Positions 26,814 to 35,753 of a stretch of 64,000 nt of DNA are shown in pieces. The DNA comes from Sulfurovum sp. UBA7648 (GTDB lineage Bacteria > Campylobacterota > Campylobacteria > Campylobacterales > Sulfurovaceae). Numbering within the stretch: the stretch's first letter is position 1; every line of letters starts with the position of its first letter. The notes beneath the pieces were generated by a model. That model was given only the letters and a program-made list of their open reading frames with translations. It was not told the origin of the DNA and did not search any database. The translations under genes were made by a program, and so were the position numbers. The stretch covers positions 9,241-73,240 of the forward strand of contig DLIG01000010.1 in NCBI GenBank assembly GCA_002483605.1, read 5' to 3'.

Positions 26814-27823
26814 GCTGCCCTCGCATTTTTAAGTACAATGATAAAAATAGGTATTCCTATAAGTGATGTAATTATGCCTAGAGGAATTTCGACGCTAAAT
26901 GCCAGACGGGATACAGAGTCGGCTAATAGCAAAAATATCGCCCCGACAATAGCCGACAGCGGCATCAGCAATCTATGCGACGGCCCGACTGCCATGCGGA
27001 TGATATGGGGAATAATGAGCCCTACCCACCCTATCATTCCTGCCATGACTACAGACAGTGAACTTGTAAGTGTAGCTAAGACGATCGCTACGGCTCTCAC
27101 CATGGCAACATTGATCCCCAATGCTTTTGCCTCTTCATCTCCTAGGCTAAGAATATCAAAATATTTACCCATCATGATCATTCCAAATATACCAAGCAGC
27201 ATAGGGATAGAAACCAGCAGCACTCCGTGCAGATCAGCCATGGTAAGGCTCCCCATGAGCCAGTAAACGATCGCAGGGAGGGTGCTGTAAGGATCGGCTA
27301 CGTATTTTACAACTGAGAGCAGCGCAGTAAACAGCGAGCCGCTTATAACACCGCCAAGGACCAGCATAATGGTTGAGCGGGAATTGGTAACCATGGAACC
27401 TATCAGAACGGCTAAACCCACGGCAATAAAACCGAATATAAATGCCAATATTTGAACGATATACCACTGCTCACTGATAAGCATCCCAAGTGCTGCACCA
27501 AATGCTGCACCTGCTAAAACTCCTAAAATCCCGGGAGAGACCAAAGGGTTTACAAACATTGCTTGAAATGCCGCTCCGCTTGATGCCAATGATGCGCCAA
27601 TAAGAATTGCTAACAAAATGCGTGGAAGGCGTATTTGTAAAATGATATTGTCCAGCAGCGCATATGTATCATTTACACTGCCGCCGAAAAGTTTAAAATC
27701 GATATATCCCATTAAGGTGACAAAATCGATCGGATACTGCCCTAAAAGAACAGAGACTAAAGCAATCATTATTAATGCCGTCATTGAGGCAGATAGCAAG
27801 GTGATTGTTTTGATTTGAGTCAT
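26804..27823 (-). CDS. ABC transporter permease of the FecCD/BtuC type
   Basis: 339 residues, about ten membrane helices. Typical family motifs are IRLPRILLAILIGASLASSGAAFQAMFVNPLVSPGILGV near the N-terminus and VMAGMIGWVGLIIPHIIRMAVGPSHRLLMPLSAIVGAIFLLLAD with the ATPase-coupling GxxxPHxxR segment. It ends IPIFIIVLKNARAAWN. The inner-membrane channel for the importer encoded by the overlapping downstream ATPase gene. It begins 8 bases after the receptor at 27832-30060, so outer-membrane and inner-membrane steps are co-encoded. Confidence 0.9.
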   Translation of the reverse strand: MTQIKTITLLSASMTALIMIALVSVLLGQYPIDFVTLMGYIDFKLFGGSVNDTYALLDNIILQIRLPRILLAILIGASLASSGAAFQAMFVNPLVSPGILGVLAGAAFGAALGMLISEQWYIVQILAFIFGFIAVGLAVLIGSMVTNSRSTIMLVLGGVISGSLFTALLSVVKYVADPYSTLPAIVYWLMGSLTMADLHGVLLVSIPMLLGIFGMIMMGKYFDILSLGDEEAKALGINVAMVRAVAIVLATLTSSLSVVMAGMIGWVGLIIPHIIRMAVGPSHRLLMPLSAIVGAIFLLLADSVSRLAFSVEIPLGIITSLIGIPIFIIVLKNARAAWN

Positions 27824-27831
27824 CTTGTCCC

Positions 27832-30060
27832 TTAAAATCTCAGATTAATACTGCCGTACACGCCGAGCGGAGCACCTGTTTGGTATGTGCTTGCTGTTCC
27901 GTATGCTGCCAAGAAATTATCAGCAGCATTGATGGTTGCGATGTATTCTTGGTTTGCAAGGTTGGTTGCGGTAAGTCTGAATATCGCATCTTTGGAACCT
28001 ATGAAATTATCCATATAGTATGAAATATCAAAATCCACCAATGTGTAACCGTCTATTTTTTGAGTATTTGCGACATCTCCCCATCTGCTTGAACTGTAAC
28101 GTATGCTTGGAGTAAGCGTCCAGTCTCCTATATGGTAAGAGACTGCTGCTTTTGCCAAGTATCTAGGGGCATCAGGAAGCTGATTGCCATCCGTTTCAAC
28201 TGGCGTGGATCCCGGACCCGTAAAATCTTGCGTGAAATTAAATCTATTATAAGATAAACCTACCAAGAAATCTAAATCATCGGCGATTTCGCCGTATGCG
28301 GATATTTCAGCCCCGTACCCAAGAGCATCACCTATATTGGCCGGATAGTTCACTTTTAGATCAGGATCAAAAATATTTGCCTGTTTGTTTTTAACAAACG
28401 AGACAAAAAGATTCGGATTAATCGTGATGTTCCCTACTTTTGTTTTGATACCAACGTCTATATTGTCTGAGAGTTCAAGATCAAGGGTGTCCCATAATTG
28501 CCGCAAGGTGACATCTTGATCCACAAACGTTTTACGGCCCGATACGTAGGTCGGGAAAAGATTCACGTCAAACCCGTATGTACGCGAATAGTCAATATAC
28601 CCAGTGGTTACCGGATCAAATTCATATCCAAGATAAAGCGACGGGATAAATGTATGAAATGTTTTTGCATCAACGCTTGCCCAAGTATCTACAGAGGTTG
28701 TGGCGATAGCATCATCATAATCAGGATTTGCTGCTCCTGTTTGGTTGCCGTTCGTATGGCTTTGAAGAGAACCTAGTCTAAACGATTGATACTGCAATCC
28801 GGCTGCATAATTAAAATTGCCTATTTTACCGCTCAGTTGTGCAAAAGGGGCTTGCAGAATATGATAATCATTGTCTGCTAAAATAGCATAGCCGTCATAG
28901 ACCAGCTGCCCGCCAACTACTTTATATTTTACCTGATCGCTTGGAGGCCCAGGAGGTAATTGTTTGTGATACCAATATCCGATCTTGGATTTAAGCGCCT
29001 CTGAAAAAGCATGATCATATTCGAGTGTTGCGCCGTAAAGATCGTGGTCTATGCGCCAATTCATAACACGCTGTTTTGCTGCGTTTGAAAACCAGTAGTC
29101 GCCTTCGTCGTTTTTGTAGTAAGGTTTTAGAGTAATTATATCACTCGATGTCGGTTTGTATTCTAATTTACCCATTAATGCTGTTGTATCAAAGCTTTGT
29201 TTATTCCAGTCAAAATAATTTACGTCATTGTCTGCAGTCGGATGAATCGTTGCAAAATCTTTTTTGAAATATGTATCTAGATCTTTTGCTTCGTCATATG
29301 AGAGGTTATAATAGTTGTGGTGGTCATCGGAATTGTAAATAGCAAAAAGCTGAGCATTAAATTTATCGTTAGGCTTATAATCCAGGCCCAACATTCCGTT
29401 CATTCGCTCCAAATCCCCCTCGCCTTTATTTTTATCATTTGCCAGATAAGAGAATGAACCAAACGCACTCACATCACCCATCTTGCCTGAGTCTAAACGC
29501 GCAAAGGTGCGCTTGAAGCTGTCACTTCCAAAACCTTGAGAAAACGTAACGTCAAAAGTTTGGCTAGGAGCCAAAAGATTGATATCCACCTTGCCGATCA
29601 AACTGGAAAAGCCAAGGTTTTTATTTGTAGGTATATATCCTTTAAACAGGTCTATTGAGGCGACGTTTTCCATGTCTACCATCTCTTTGCCGCCTCCCGG
29701 GTTGCTGGAGATCGGCATACCGTCTATCATAAATACACCGCCCGGCCCTGATTGCGACTTGCCCCGTATTCGAATGGGGTCATGATAAGACGGCTCGTTT
29801 GATCCGGCCTGGTCAACAGGGGTAAAGTTAACAGACGGCGAGTACTGTATAACAGTATAAGGGTTCATATTTGCTTGCGTACCTAGCGTCTCTATGCTTT
29901 TAGGCGTAAATTTTTGTTTACTCTCTGTCATATTGGAATCACCTATAAATTGGCCTCCTGTACTAAATGAATCGACTACAGCGATTTCTCCAAGCTCAAC
30001 AGTGTTGGCAAAGAGTATTGTCGAAGCAGCGATAGACATCATTGGTATAAAAAATTTCAT
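27832..30060 (-). CDS. TonB-dependent outer-membrane receptor
   Basis: 742 residues, signal peptide 1 to about 19 (ILFANT). Plug: TLGTQANMNPYTVIQYSPSVNF, IRGKSQSGPGGVFMIDGMPISSNPGG, MENVASIDLFKGYIP. The barrel includes GYWYHKQLPPGPPSD and ends YGSINLRF with a terminal Phe. Paralogue of the receptor at 22189-24369. The start codon shares one base with the stop of the binding-protein gene (TAATG), and the permease follows after 8 bases. The substrate is unknown; operon membership suggests a molybdenum- or tungsten-containing complex. Confidence 0.85.
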   Translation of the reverse strand: MKFFIPMMSIAASTILFANTVELGEIAVVDSFSTGGQFIGDSNMTESKQKFTPKSIETLGTQANMNPYTVIQYSPSVNFTPVDQAGSNEPSYHDPIRIRGKSQSGPGGVFMIDGMPISSNPGGGKEMVDMENVASIDLFKGYIPTNKNLGFSSLIGKVDINLLAPSQTFDVTFSQGFGSDSFKRTFARLDSGKMGDVSAFGSFSYLANDKNKGEGDLERMNGMLGLDYKPNDKFNAQLFAIYNSDDHHNYYNLSYDEAKDLDTYFKKDFATIHPTADNDVNYFDWNKQSFDTTALMGKLEYKPTSSDIITLKPYYKNDEGDYWFSNAAKQRVMNWRIDHDLYGATLEYDHAFSEALKSKIGYWYHKQLPPGPPSDQVKYKVVGGQLVYDGYAILADNDYHILQAPFAQLSGKIGNFNYAAGLQYQSFRLGSLQSHTNGNQTGAANPDYDDAIATTSVDTWASVDAKTFHTFIPSLYLGYEFDPVTTGYIDYSRTYGFDVNLFPTYVSGRKTFVDQDVTLRQLWDTLDLELSDNIDVGIKTKVGNITINPNLFVSFVKNKQANIFDPDLKVNYPANIGDALGYGAEISAYGEIADDLDFLVGLSYNRFNFTQDFTGPGSTPVETDGNQLPDAPRYLAKAAVSYHIGDWTLTPSIRYSSSRWGDVANTQKIDGYTLVDFDISYYMDNFIGSKDAIFRLTATNLANQEYIATINAADNFLAAYGTASTYQTGAPLGVYGSINLRF

Positions 30061-31082
30061 TATTTAACTCCTAGTAAATTTTTGGTTTGTTGATCTGTTA
30101 ATTTGACATGTAAAAAGAGGTCATAAAACTCTTTTGTACGTTTGTTTAGGTCTATTTTGTATGTTTGCGGATGCAGTTTATTAGCAAGCCATTGTATGCC
30201 AAGCACTCTCATAAATGACGGCGGACGATCTATCCAGTTAAATGGCTGCACCGGAACTAAATAGATGCGGCCGTTTTTGACGGCTTTTAGGTTTTTCCAC
30301 ATAGGATCGTCTTTTAAATCATTATAAACTACATCCGTTTGTACAAAAATAACATCAGGGTTGTATTGCAGCAGAGTTTCAAAAGAGATCTTTTCAAGCC
30401 CCAAAAGCTCTTTTTGGCGGCATTTGTGCACATTGACACCGCCCGCAAAGTTTATCGCTTCGACATGGAATGACTGATCACATTCGGTAGATAGTCCATC
30501 TAGGCCTTCGGCGTAGTAATATTTTGTCGGTTTTGTTTTTGAAACATTTGCTTTGACCTCATTAATTATATTTTGTGAATATTTTGCCAGCGTTTCGCCT
30601 CTTTTGCTCTCTCCTATAGCATCTCCGGCAATCCTGAATGCTAAAGGCATGTCTGTAACTTCACGAAATGGGATCATCAAAGCAGGAGTATTTATCTTTT
30701 TTAGCTCTTTTTTGATGGACTGTACCATCATGTCGTCTTGCCATACCAATATAAGCTCGGGTTTGTGTTTCATGAGAGTTTCCAGGTTGATGCCCTGCCC
30801 TCCGCCGTGAAACGAGCCAATAACAGGCAATGAGAGAAATTTTTTATCCAATAATTGAGTGTCAGCCCCGTTTTGAGCATTTTTGACCTTAAAATTTAAG
30901 CCTATCATTTTGTCAGGATTTAGAGCGTAGATCAGGTAGTTTGTCGGCGGAGATGCGCCAAAAACTCTATTTATATTGTCCGGCAATATGATCTTTTTGC
31001 CCTCCATGCCAATGATAGTTTTGGCATCAAGCGTTAAACACAGCAAGAATGCCGCAAGCATAATACGTAATGTTATATTCAT
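30060..31082 (-). CDS. Periplasmic binding protein of the BtuF/FepB class
   Basis: 340 residues, signal peptide 1 to about 20 (LDAKT). Pattern: IILPDNINRVFGASPPTNYLIYALNPDKMIGLN, GINLETLMKHKPELILVWQ, then YYYAEGLDGLSTECDQSFHVEAINFAGG and HKCRQ, and ISFETLLQYNPDVIFVQ. It is a clear paralogue of the protein at 25051, with the same two cysteines in the AEGxDG region. Two binding proteins for one ATPase/permease pair suggests either two ligands or redundancy. Located between tonB (8 bases) and the receptor (overlap). Confidence 0.8.
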   Translation of the reverse strand: MNITLRIMLAAFLLCLTLDAKTIIGMEGKKIILPDNINRVFGASPPTNYLIYALNPDKMIGLNFKVKNAQNGADTQLLDKKFLSLPVIGSFHGGGQGINLETLMKHKPELILVWQDDMMVQSIKKELKKINTPALMIPFREVTDMPLAFRIAGDAIGESKRGETLAKYSQNIINEVKANVSKTKPTKYYYAEGLDGLSTECDQSFHVEAINFAGGVNVHKCRQKELLGLEKISFETLLQYNPDVIFVQTDVVYNDLKDDPMWKNLKAVKNGRIYLVPVQPFNWIDRPPSFMRVLGIQWLANKLHPQTYKIDLNKRTKEFYDLFLHVKLTDQQTKNLLGVK

Positions 31083-31090
31083 GTTGTTCC

Positions 31091-31849
31091 TTATGATTTT
31101 TTTAATGAGAATGCGATCGGGATACTCAATTCAAAGGTCTTTCCGAGTGCCGGGTATTGACCACTGAGGCTGAGAATCGTTTGCATCGCTTTTTGATCTA
31201 AAATATTGCTGCCGCTAGTTGATTGAATTTTGACGGTTTCAACGGTGCCGTCGTGTTTTAGTATAAAAAAAACCAAGACCACTCCTTCGAGCTTCAATTT
31301 ACGGGCTATAGCAGGATAAGTAATAGCATTTTCGATCATTGCCCTGATTTGGCCCAGTGTCGCGCCGCCGACCTCATTGCTAGAATGGGGATTTCTATGC
31401 AATTCGTTTTTTACTTCAGAAGAAACATTCAAATGAGGGGAGAGGGTAGAATGCGAAGCCAAAGGCGCGGCAACGGGTGTGGTTAGAGGGGTAGGCCCCT
31501 CAGAAGATGCTATTGGGGATTTTAACGGCATCTTCTGAAGAGTCGTTTTCTTGATCGGTTTTAAAGGTTTATTTTGTAGTTGTGGTTGTATCGACTGTTT
31601 CACAATATTTTTTTGCATTTGCACTTCATGGCGTATATCTCCGGCATTAGGCGCAAACTCAGTTAGCGAGATAGAGATTTTTGTTTCAGATTTCGGCAGG
31701 GGTATTGCATGAGTAGAGCTCAAGTAGAGTATGGATGCTGCTAGTATCGCATAGATAGCCAAAGATGCTATAAATGATTTGATATTTCTTGATAGCGAGT
31801 CGTCACGATATATTTTTTTCAATATAACGGTAGGGTTTAAAAAAATCAT
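31091..31849 (-). CDS. tonB: TonB energy-transducing protein
   Basis: 252 residues from ATG 31849, which overlaps the globin stop (ATGA); a longer frame upstream merely reads through the globin gene. An N-terminal membrane helix (NIKSFIASLAIYAILAASILYL) is followed by a Lys/Pro-rich periplasmic spacer (KPLKPIKKTTLQKMPLKSP). The C-terminal TonB domain contains YPAIARKLKLEGVVLVFFIL and DGTVETVKIQSTSGSNILDQKAMQTI. It transmits the proton-motive force to TonB-dependent receptors. No exbB or exbD lies in the window, so it must share an ExbBD complex encoded elsewhere. A dedicated TonB in this operon supports the receptors being the operon's active part. Confidence 0.88.
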   Translation of the reverse strand: MIFLNPTVILKKIYRDDSLSRNIKSFIASLAIYAILAASILYLSSTHAIPLPKSETKISISLTEFAPNAGDIRHEVQMQKNIVKQSIQPQLQNKPLKPIKKTTLQKMPLKSPIASSEGPTPLTTPVAAPLASHSTLSPHLNVSSEVKNELHRNPHSSNEVGGATLGQIRAMIENAITYPAIARKLKLEGVVLVFFILKHDGTVETVKIQSTSGSNILDQKAMQTILSLSGQYPALGKTFELSIPIAFSLKKS

Positions 31850-32400
31850 TCTTTTCCCCAGATGGATGCATACGGATAGCGTTCGATAGGCATCATTGTG
31901 GTACGGCGATTGATCATTCGCATCGATAGCGGCTCTATCCAATTCCAAAACTCTTCTATATGTTGGGCCGGCATTTGTAGATCATTGATCGTTTTTTTGT
32001 ACATCATAAGCCATATTTTGCGCCCTTGTTCGTCAATAGTAAAAGGCAAGTGTCGTTTGCGCAAAGCAGGGTGTCCATGGACTGGTGTGTAGACTCTGTC
32101 GCCGCCTAATGCTTCTACGAAAAAATCGGCAGTTTTTTCTGTAGCAAAGATAAAGGCAACATCATCAGAAGGAAAGAGGTCACCTATGGTGCTTTTACGC
32201 AGCAGCAGATGATGATGGTGCACCATATTTCTGATATTTGCTTCGCCCCATTGCTTATAAAGAGCATTGGTCGGAAACGGTACCGGAGGGTAAACGAAAT
32301 CTATTTTTGCTTCAGAAATGTGTGATATTTCAGAAGCAGGTTGAAACGGTTTTGTACCGCAAGCGCTAAATGGTGAGATATTTTGTTCGTTAAAAATCAT
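31846..32400 (-). CDS. Truncated-haemoglobin-like globin, coupled to tonB
   Basis: 184 residues, paralogue of the globin at 24366. Shared features: YPPVPFPTNALYKQWGEANIRNMV, a four-His run (61-64), TIGDLFP, DFFVEALGG, LRKRHLPFTI with the likely proximal His117, and IWLMMYKKTINDL, ending FWNWIEPLSMRMINRRTT. No signal peptide. It overlaps modC at its 5' end by 11 bases and tonB at its 3' end by four, so it sits between the molybdate ATPase and TonB. Possible roles are oxygen or NO handling for a flavin enzyme, haem sensing, or redox help in metal release; none is shown. Confidence 0.7.
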   Translation of the reverse strand: MIFNEQNISPFSACGTKPFQPASEISHISEAKIDFVYPPVPFPTNALYKQWGEANIRNMVHHHHLLLRKSTIGDLFPSDDVAFIFATEKTADFFVEALGGDRVYTPVHGHPALRKRHLPFTIDEQGRKIWLMMYKKTINDLQMPAQHIEEFWNWIEPLSMRMINRRTTMMPIERYPYASIWGKE

Positions 32401-33310
32401 TATTATGCCTTTCGATAGAGCTTGATAGTTGATTCTCGTTTAAAGGAACGACAATAGGATTGAACGCTTTAACAGAGATCAGGGCATGTCCGCCGACGCG
32501 AAGCTTTTCTCCTTCATCGCGCCCAATAATGGTTTTTACAATAGATGAGCCGACCAAGAGCGTGGCTATAATGATCGGCGATTCCTCTTCTATCTTGAGC
32601 ACCTCTCCTATAAGCTGGAGTTTTCCGCTAAAAGTATGGGTTGTGAAAAATTCCATTGGAGAGCATATATTTTTTATGCGGCCCATTTCTATAGCAGCCA
32701 GGCGGTCTGAGAGCTTAACAGTTTCAGCAATATCATGGCTTACAAGCAGTGTTGTTACTCCCAAAAGATCATGTATCATAGAGAGTCCATCTTGAAGTTT
32801 TTGGCGCATTGAGGGATCGAGCGCTGAGAGAGGTTCGTCAAGAAGCAGGATCTTTGGATGGCGCACCAAAGCCCTAGCTAAAGCAACCCGTTGTTTTTGT
32901 CCTCCTGAAAGGGTAGCCGGAAGGCGTTCGCTAAAAGCCGTAAGCTCTGTCATCTCAAGAAGTGTATCCACATATGCGCGTTGTTTATCATTTTGGGCAG
33001 CAAAGAGGAGATTTTGACGTACACTCATTGTGGGGAAAAGAGCATAATCTTGAAAAACAAACCCGACACTTCGTTTTTGTGGAGAGACATTGATGCTGCG
33101 TTTGCTGTCAAACCATACCTCGCCGTCCACTGCAATATAACCGCTATCTGGAGTATCTAGTCCTGCTATGAGGCGCATAAGTGTCGTTTTCCCCGCACCC
33201 GAAGGGCCAAAAAGAGTGAGAAATTCGCCGCTTTCTACTGTCAGTTCAAAGTTTGCTTGAATGATCCCATCACTGGTATCGAGCTGTTTTGTTGCATTGA
33301 CTATGATCAT
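32390..33310 (-). CDS. modC: Molybdate ABC transporter ATPase ModC
   Basis: 306 residues with Walker A FGPSGAGKTTLMRL, signature LSGGQKQRVALARAL, Walker B ILLLDEPLSALD and switch His VSHDIAE. After residue about 225 comes a TOBE/Mop-like domain (GEVLKIEEESPIIIATLLVGSSIVKTIIGRDEGEKLRVGGHALISV), the regulatory oxyanion-binding part typical of ModC. Its ATG overlaps the modB stop (ATGA). This identifies the operon as a molybdate/tungstate importer and is the firmest functional anchor of the region. Confidence 0.92.
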   Translation of the reverse strand: MIIVNATKQLDTSDGIIQANFELTVESGEFLTLFGPSGAGKTTLMRLIAGLDTPDSGYIAVDGEVWFDSKRSINVSPQKRSVGFVFQDYALFPTMSVRQNLLFAAQNDKQRAYVDTLLEMTELTAFSERLPATLSGGQKQRVALARALVRHPKILLLDEPLSALDPSMRQKLQDGLSMIHDLLGVTTLLVSHDIAETVKLSDRLAAIEMGRIKNICSPMEFFTTHTFSGKLQLIGEVLKIEEESPIIIATLLVGSSIVKTIIGRDEGEKLRVGGHALISVKAFNPIVVPLNENQLSSSIERHNNDF

Positions 33311-33981
33311 TTAAGCCCCTCAAGAGATTTTTTATTTAGCGTATAGACAAGCAGCAGTATTGCAAAGGTGACCACAAAGAGGGTTAGGGCGTATTGGTGC
33401 GCCATGGCATAATTGAGTGATTCAACCTCGTCATAGATCGCAATCGATGCGACACGTGTTTCATCAGGGATGTTCCCTCCGATCATCAAGATTACCCCAA
33501 ATTCTCCAACTGTGTGTGCAAATGCAAGAACTATCCCAGAAATAAGCCCGTGACGAATAATAGGAAGGATGACATACACCATGGTGGAGAGCTTTGATTT
33601 GCCAAGGGTGTATGCCGCTTCAAAAATAGACCGCGGTACTTGAGAAAGCGCAGATTGGATGGGATGCACCATAAAAGGAAGGCTAAAAAGTATTGAGCCG
33701 ACCACTAACCCTTCAAAACTAAAAGCCAGCCGTATGCCGTGGTTTGTCAAGAATTCTCCGATAAATGATGCCGGACTGAATGCCAAAAGGAGATAAAAAC
33801 CAAGTACAGAAGGAGGAAGCACAAGAGGCATGGAAACAATCGTCTCTGCTATGCTTTTAAGCCTTGTTTTGGAAAAGACCAAAAAAGCTGCCAATGGAAT
33901 GCTTATAAACAAAAGAATAAGCGTTGTAATTGTTGCCAATTTAAACGTCAGCGCCATGGTTTCTATGAATTCATTTTCCAC
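33307..33981 (-). CDS. modB: Molybdate ABC transporter permease ModB
   Basis: 224 residues, about five to six membrane helices, MetI-like fold. Typical ModB segments are FKLATITTLILLFISIPLAAFL, PLVLPPSVLGFYLLL, and the coupling EAAYTLGKSKLSTMVYVILPIIRHGLISGIVLAFAHTVGEFGVILMIGGNIP. It starts within the end of the tandem-Mop gene (11-base overlap) and overlaps modC. Full length. Confidence 0.92.
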   Translation of the reverse strand: MENEFIETMALTFKLATITTLILLFISIPLAAFLVFSKTRLKSIAETIVSMPLVLPPSVLGFYLLLAFSPASFIGEFLTNHGIRLAFSFEGLVVGSILFSLPFMVHPIQSALSQVPRSIFEAAYTLGKSKLSTMVYVILPIIRHGLISGIVLAFAHTVGEFGVILMIGGNIPDETRVASIAIYDEVESLNYAMAHQYALTLFVVTFAILLLVYTLNKKSLEGLK

Positions 33982-34366
33982 GGTGTTCCCTTCGGAGTGA
34001 AATTTCGCTTGGATTTATGATCCAATAAACCTCTTCGTTCAATTTGCAATTAAGCGACTCAAAAGAAGCGGTAGGGATGAGAGCCGCAATCTGTTCATCT
34101 TTATAAAGCAACGTTACGCAAGTTAGGATCTCTCCGTATTCTATTTTGTGTATGCGGGCTTTGCAGGTATTGGCAGTTGAAATCAAGGGTTCTTTTGAGA
34201 GCATCACTTCGCTTTCTTTAAATACCAAGACCACATCCGAGCCGACACTCTCGATAGGTTTTTCAAGCAAAAGAAGATGTAGTATGTCATCCTCTATGCC
34301 TATCTCGAGAAGAGAGAGATGCTGTGTAGATTGGATTGTGAGTATTTGCCCTTTTAATTTATTCAC
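33971..34366 (-). CDS. Tandem Mop (TOBE) molybdate-binding protein without a DNA-binding domain
   Basis: 131 residues with two Mop-like repeats: residues about 1-60 (MNKLKGQILTIQSTQHLSLLEIGI and onward) and about 68-131 (CKARIHKIEYGEILTCVTLLY, then IAALIPTASFESLN and VYWIINPSEISLRRE). It resembles the di-Mop part of ModE or a molbindin, but has no N-terminal helix-turn-helix, so it cannot itself bind the operators. A similar gene sits between modA and modB in Campylobacter. Probably a cytoplasmic molybdate store or sensor. Confidence 0.72.
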   Translation of the reverse strand: MNKLKGQILTIQSTQHLSLLEIGIEDDILHLLLLEKPIESVGSDVVLVFKESEVMLSKEPLISTANTCKARIHKIEYGEILTCVTLLYKDEQIAALIPTASFESLNCKLNEEVYWIINPSEISLRREHRGK

Positions 34367-34376
34367 TGTATTTTCT

Positions 34377-35753
34377 TTAAAATCTATAATTGGCTTCTAG
34401 TCGCATTTCACGGTTAGAGGTTTGCAATGGATATAACGCGGTTGGTTTGTTGTCTTGGTCCATAAATCTAGCTTTTAATTCTATGTCTTTGAAGTTGCCC
34501 GAAAGTTTTTGGATTATATCTAGGTTCCATTGATTTGTGTCGCCGTTGGCAAATCCGCGATTGGTAGCCTTGGAGTATGGTTTTTTGCTAGGATCCCTAT
34601 CGTAATGCGAATAGCTTAATATCGTGCTCAGGCCTGAAATATATTCATCAAAATCATATTCGCCCAATATTTTTAATGACTTGGTGTTGGCATTCCAATC
34701 CGTGACGGTTTTGCTTCGTGTATATCCGCCGGTAGAAAATCCGCGCCAAGGTGATATCATATCTCCGTCCTCGCTGGTTTGGGATGCAGAAACCAATACT
34801 TTGGCCGCACCGTAATTGGCAGTTGCCCGTAAAGCCCAAAGGGAGCTATCTATGCTATTGTCATTGTCTCCATTGTTTATAGGCTTGATAAGCTCTCCTG
34901 CACCTTGGTCAAATTGCTGGATGTATCTACCCCCGAATCCCAAAATGAAATCCCCAGCTTCAACAGCATAGTCTGCTTCCAGCATCACCTGTTCAACTAG
35001 ATCATCCCAATGCATACCCCATATTTTGAGCTCAAATCCATCAATGGACCTGTTTGTTACTCCTGCTATCAACACATCAGGCGCTTGGCTGTTTGCTTCA
35101 TCGCCAGTATTATAGTGTGTGTTATATTCGAGCCTGATAGCATTTGGAACATCCAGGCCGTCTGCCATATTGCCAAAATATGTTTCGCCTCTCTCTTTGA
35201 ATCTGTTGGCATAATCCATTTGAATAGTAGTATTTGGTATATCATTGGATATTATTTGCACACCCTCTACGGCAATAGGTATCATTTTGGTATCGTTTGG
35301 CATAATCCATGGGTTTGTCATCAAAAATCTACCGCCTTTTATCTTGGTTCTTGCAAAATCATACTCCAAATACGATTGAGCAAGCACTCCAAATCCTTGT
35401 CCGTAAAACTTTTGACTCCCTGCTCTTTTGAACAGGTCCAAACTCGTTGTAGCAGTAGCGCCGTCCCCGGCATCGGTCCAATGTCCGGGATTGAGCGTGG
35501 TATATGCTCCAAGCGCGGCACTAAAACCATATAACGGTGCAGTTTTATAGATCAGGCTTCCTCCTGCAGCAAAGCCTTTGGCATCATCTCCGTTTTTGCC
35601 GGTTGCGCTATTGTCATCCCAGTCTGTATAAAAGTACTGCATTCTTATGCGCTTTTCCCATTTGCCTTCGCTAAGCGCACTTGCCAAATCATCAGCTGCT
35701 TGTGCCGCAGATATGCTCATTAAAAGTGCTGTGGCAATACTTATTTTGCTCAT
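34377..35753 (-). CDS. OprD-family outer-membrane porin
   Basis: 458 residues with a signal peptide (1-19, SAAQAAD). Beta-barrel pattern throughout: alternating hydrophobic strands, aromatic girdles, and a C-terminal LEANYRF ending in Phe. Strand and loop motifs (IKGGRFLMTNPWIMPNDTKMIP, ANYGAAKVLVSASQTSEDGD) fit the OprD-type porins of Campylobacterota. It lies between modA (93 bases) and the tandem-Mop gene (10 bases) in the molybdate operon, an unusual place for a porin; it may let molybdate or a small complex cross the outer membrane. Confidence 0.75.
   Translation of the reverse strand: MSKISIATALLMSISAAQAADDLASALSEGKWEKRIRMQYFYTDWDDNSATGKNGDDAKGFAAGGSLIYKTAPLYGFSAALGAYTTLNPGHWTDAGDGATATTSLDLFKRAGSQKFYGQGFGVLAQSYLEYDFARTKIKGGRFLMTNPWIMPNDTKMIPIAVEGVQIISNDIPNTTIQMDYANRFKERGETYFGNMADGLDVPNAIRLEYNTHYNTGDEANSQAPDVLIAGVTNRSIDGFELKIWGMHWDDLVEQVMLEADYAVEAGDFILGFGGRYIQQFDQGAGELIKPINNGDNDNSIDSSLWALRATANYGAAKVLVSASQTSEDGDMISPWRGFSTGGYTRSKTVTDWNANTKSLKILGEYDFDEYISGLSTILSYSHYDRDPSKKPYSKATNRGFANGDTNQWNLDIIQKLSGNFKDIELKARFMDQDNKPTALYPLQTSNREMRLEANYRF

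Noticed and set aside
21152..31082. Interpretation of the whole block as a haem or iron-siderophore uptake locus
   Set aside because: Not excluded, and globins, hemH nearby and BtuF-type proteins would fit it; but no haem oxygenase is seen, no Fur-like box was noticed in the block, and the ModE-like sites and modABC linkage favour a molybdenum/tungsten role.
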